DNA of 64,000 nucleotides, from the NCBI RefSeq assembly GCF_029227915.1, contig NC_079877.1, positions 32,577,851 through 32,641,850 of the forward strand, read 5' to 3'. This document shows positions 62,131-64,000 of the stretch, piece by piece. A model generated the notes under the pieces. That model ran no database searches. It was not told the DNA's origin and worked only from the letters and a program-made list of their open reading frames with translations. Within the stretch, counting starts at the first letter, position 1; each line of letters begins with the position of its first letter. This DNA is from Hydractinia symbiolongicarpus. Its lineage: Eukaryota; Cnidaria; Hydrozoa; Anthoathecata; Hydractiniidae. The translations under genes were made by a program, and so were the position numbers.

Positions 62131-64000
62131 AAAACAGTTTTGAAAACTACAAGTCTCATGCGTTTTAGTGGTGAAAAAATAATTTAAAAAATCGTTCGGG
62201 AAATGAGTTTACTCCCTGGGTACATTCTTTGTATACTTTTGACTATATGGGCCAGCCAGGATTTAGGGGAAATCGCTGGTTTTCGTTTGCCGGCGATTAA
62301 ACCTCTTTCATTAAGTGTCTCATCAAAAATGAAAACATTTTTGAAAACAACAAGTCTCATGCGTTTTAGTGGTGAAAAAATAATTTAAAAAATCGTTCGG
62401 AAAATGAGTTTACTCCCTGGGTACTTTCTTTGTATACTTTTGACTATGCGGACCGAGTCCGGGATTTACGGGAAATCGTGGGTTTTCGTTTGCCGGCGAT
62501 TAAACTTCTTTTATTCAGCGTCCCATCAAAAATGAATACATTTTTGAAAACTACAAATCTCATGCGTTTTAGTGGTGAAAACATAATATAAAAAATCGTT
62601 CGGAAAATGAGTTTACTCACAGGGTACTTTCTTTGTATACATTCGACGATACGGGCTAAGCCCGGGATTTACGGGAAATCGCGCGTTTTCGTTTGCTGGC
62701 GATTAAACCTCTTTCATTAAGCGTCTCATCAAAAATGAAAACATTTTTGAAAACTACAAGACTCATGCGTTTTAGTGGTGAAAAAAAAAATTAAAAAATC
62801 GTTTGGGAAATGAGTTTACTCCCTGGGTACTTTCTTTGTATACATTCGACTACACGGGCCAAGCCCGGGATTTAGGGGAAGTCGCTGGTTTTCGTTTGGC
62901 GGCGATTAAACCTCTTTCATTAAGCGTCTCATCAAAAATGAAAACATTTCTGAAAACTACAAGTCTCATGCGTTTTAGTGGTGAAAAAATAATTTAAAAA
63001 ATCGTTCGGGAAATGAGTTTACTCCCTGGGTACTTTCTTTGTATACTTTTGACTGTATGGGCCAGCCCGGATTTAGGGGAAATCGCTGGTTTTCTTTTGC
63101 CGGCGATTAAACCTCTTTCATTAAGTGTCTCATCAAAAATGAAAACATTTTTGAAAACTACAAGTCTCATGTGTTTTAGTGGTGAAAAAATAATTTAAAA
63201 AATCGTTCGGAAAATGAGTTTACTTCCTGGGTACTTTCTTTGTATACTTTTGACTATGCGGGCCGAGTCCGGGATTTACGGGAAATCGCGGGTTTTCGTT
63301 TGCCGGCGATTAAACTTCTTTTATTCAGCGTCCCATCAAAAATGAATACATTTTTGAAAACTACAAATCTCATGCGTTTTAGTGGTGAAAACATAATATA
63401 AAAAATCGTTCGGGAAATGAGTTTACTCACAGGGTACTTTCTTTGTATACATTCGACTATACGGGCTAAGCCCGGGATGTACGGGAAATCGCGGGTTTTA
63501 GTTTGCCGGCGATTAAACCTCTTTCATTAAGCGTCTCATCAAAAATGAAAACATTTTTGAAAACTACAAGTCTCATGCGTTTTAGTGGTGAATAAAAAAA
63601 TTAAAAAATCGTTTGGGAAATGAGTTTACTCCCTGGGTACTTTCTTTGTATACATTCGACTACACGGGCCAAGCCCGGGATTTAGGGGAAATCGCTGGTT
63701 TTCGTTTGGCGGCGATTAAACCTCTTTCATTAAGCGTCTCATCAAAAATGAAAACATTTTTGAAAACTGCAAGTCTCATGCGTTTTAGCGGTGAGAAAAT
63801 AATTTAAAAAATCGTTCGGAAAATGAGTTTACTCCCTGGGTACTTTCTTTGTATACTTTTGACTATACGGGCCGAGTCCGGGATTTACGGAAAATCGCGG
63901 GTTTTCGTTTGCCGGCGATTAAACTTCTTTTATTCAGCGTCCCATCAAAAAGGAAAAATTTTTGAAAACTACAAGTCTCATGCGTTTTAGCGGTGAAAAA
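62130..64000 (+). repeat. 810-bp four-monomer HOR, running off the window
   Basis: Equivalent points at 62,203 and 63,013, and at 62,803 and 63,613, are 810 bp apart (four monomers with a small loss in agcccggattt). The second unit is closer to 58,270-59,337 than to its own neighbour: gactgtatgggcc, ttacttcctggg and gtgaataaaaaaatt are shared with the distant copy and not with 62.2-63.0 kb. The array continues past the right edge. Confidence 0.82.

Larger units (their letters stand above)
1..64000 (+). repeat. Satellite DNA array, ~203-bp monomer, whole window
   Basis: Every part of the window is made of the same monomer, recognisable by cgttcgggaaatgag, gtatac, gccggcgattaaac, tcaaaaatgaaaacattt and ctacaagtctcatgcg, recurring every 202-203 bp. 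There are about 315 copies, all in one orientation except 38,721-39,157 and 19 short internal inversions. Copies differ by substitutions and small indels, and neighbouring copies are often less alike than copies 3, 5, 7, 9 or 11 monomers away, which is the mark of higher-order repeats. No flanking unique DNA, transposon, microsatellite, tRNA or rRNA was seen, so no stretch holds anything but satellite. Such arrays are typical of centromeric, pericentromeric or subtelomeric heterochromatin in eukaryotes; the exact location is inference. I do not recognise the satellite family or the species. Confidence 0.97.

Noticed and set aside
650-63807. Many open frames of 60-112 codons with repeating protein sequences on both strands
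   Set aside because: They recur with the monomer, occur on both strands over the same bases, and many start at TTG rather than ATG. Monomer length is not a multiple of three, and indels of 1, 21, 30, 32, 44 and 52 bp are tolerated. The longer ones arise where the 32-bp deletion changes the reading phase between neighbouring monomers. There is no codon-like pattern of variation, so no CDS is annotated.
1-64000. CRISPR array or other prokaryotic repeat-spacer structure
   Set aside because: There are no unique spacers: the whole 203-bp unit is repeated and the variable sites are substitutions within it. No cas-like gene or prokaryotic gene context is present.
1-64000. tataaaa in the aataatataaaaaatcg monomer variant, and AATAAA on the minus strand of cttttattcag, as a promoter and poly(A) signal
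   Set aside because: Both are short AT-rich matches repeated in many monomers with no associated gene or initiation context. Satellite transcription is possible but not shown by the sequence.
1-64000. Telomeric repeats, rDNA spacer or tRNA-derived repeat as the source of the array
   Set aside because: No telomere-type short repeats, no rRNA-like conserved blocks, and no A-box/B-box or cloverleaf pattern could be recognised in the monomer.
1-64000. Assignment to a named satellite family or species
   Set aside because: The monomer is not one I recognise. Without a database search any name would be a guess.

Overview
The window is one uninterrupted block of eukaryotic satellite DNA. From base 1 to base 64,000 it is a head-to-tail tandem array of a roughly 203-bp monomer, about 315 copies, entering and leaving the window mid-array. 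I found no gene, RNA gene, transposon or unique sequence. The short open frames on both strands (about 60-110 codons) are by-products of the monomer: they recur with it, many begin at TTG, and the 203-bp period is not a multiple of three. The organism cannot be named from the sequence. A centromeric, pericentromeric or other heterochromatic array, assembled from long reads, is the natural setting. CpG is over-represented in the monomer rather than decayed, which argues against a host with heavy germline CpG methylation.

The monomer is about 37% GC and bipartite: a CpG-rich left part (about 48% GC) and an AT-rich right part (about 24% GC) with A-tracts and a 9-bp inverted repeat. Two main subtypes recur. 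Type A carries ccctggg, tacttttgac, gccgagtccggg and cttcttttattcag. Type B carries cacaggg, tacattcgac, gccaagcccggg and ctctttcattaag. In places they alternate as about 405-bp dimers. Recombinant A/B forms are common.

Layout. (1) 1-5,980: an 11-monomer higher-order repeat (HOR, 2,228 bp) present about twice, then A/B dimers. (2) 5,981-13,240: mixed monomers, with the first micro-inverted monomers and a module repeated at 9.06, 10.68 and 12.51 kb. (3) 13,240-18,083: a near copy of about 1,950-6,950. (4) 18,083-38,720: 3-, 4-, 5-, 7- and 9-monomer HORs punctuated by a monomer with a 50-bp internal inversion (19 copies between 6.0 and 36.5 kb, none elsewhere), with patches of region-1 sequence. 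(5) 38,721-39,157: about two monomers in inverted orientation, exactly at the border between two array types. (6) 39,158-40,500: divergent monomers like those at 10-13 kb. (7) 40,508-42,773: a 1,133-bp tandem duplication. (8) 42.2-46.3 kb: 1,539-, 962- and 577-bp HORs. (9) 47.3-54.8 kb: 2,162- and 1,790-bp HORs. (10) 54.8-62.1 kb: less regular monomers and dimers. (11) 62.1-64.0 kb: an 810-bp four-monomer HOR whose close copy sits at 58.27-59.34 kb.

Several HOR lengths in the right half are explained by whole monomers plus a few fixed indels: a 32-bp deletion at a CGTT microhomology, a 21-bp deletion, a 3-bp deletion and a 30-bp internal duplication. Thus 962 = 5x203-32-21, 577 = 3x203-32 and 1,790 = 9x203-32-32-3+30. 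The window therefore records unequal exchange, microhomology-mediated rearrangement and segmental duplication in a satellite. No encoded molecular system was found. All boundaries were placed by eye and are usually good to tens of bases.
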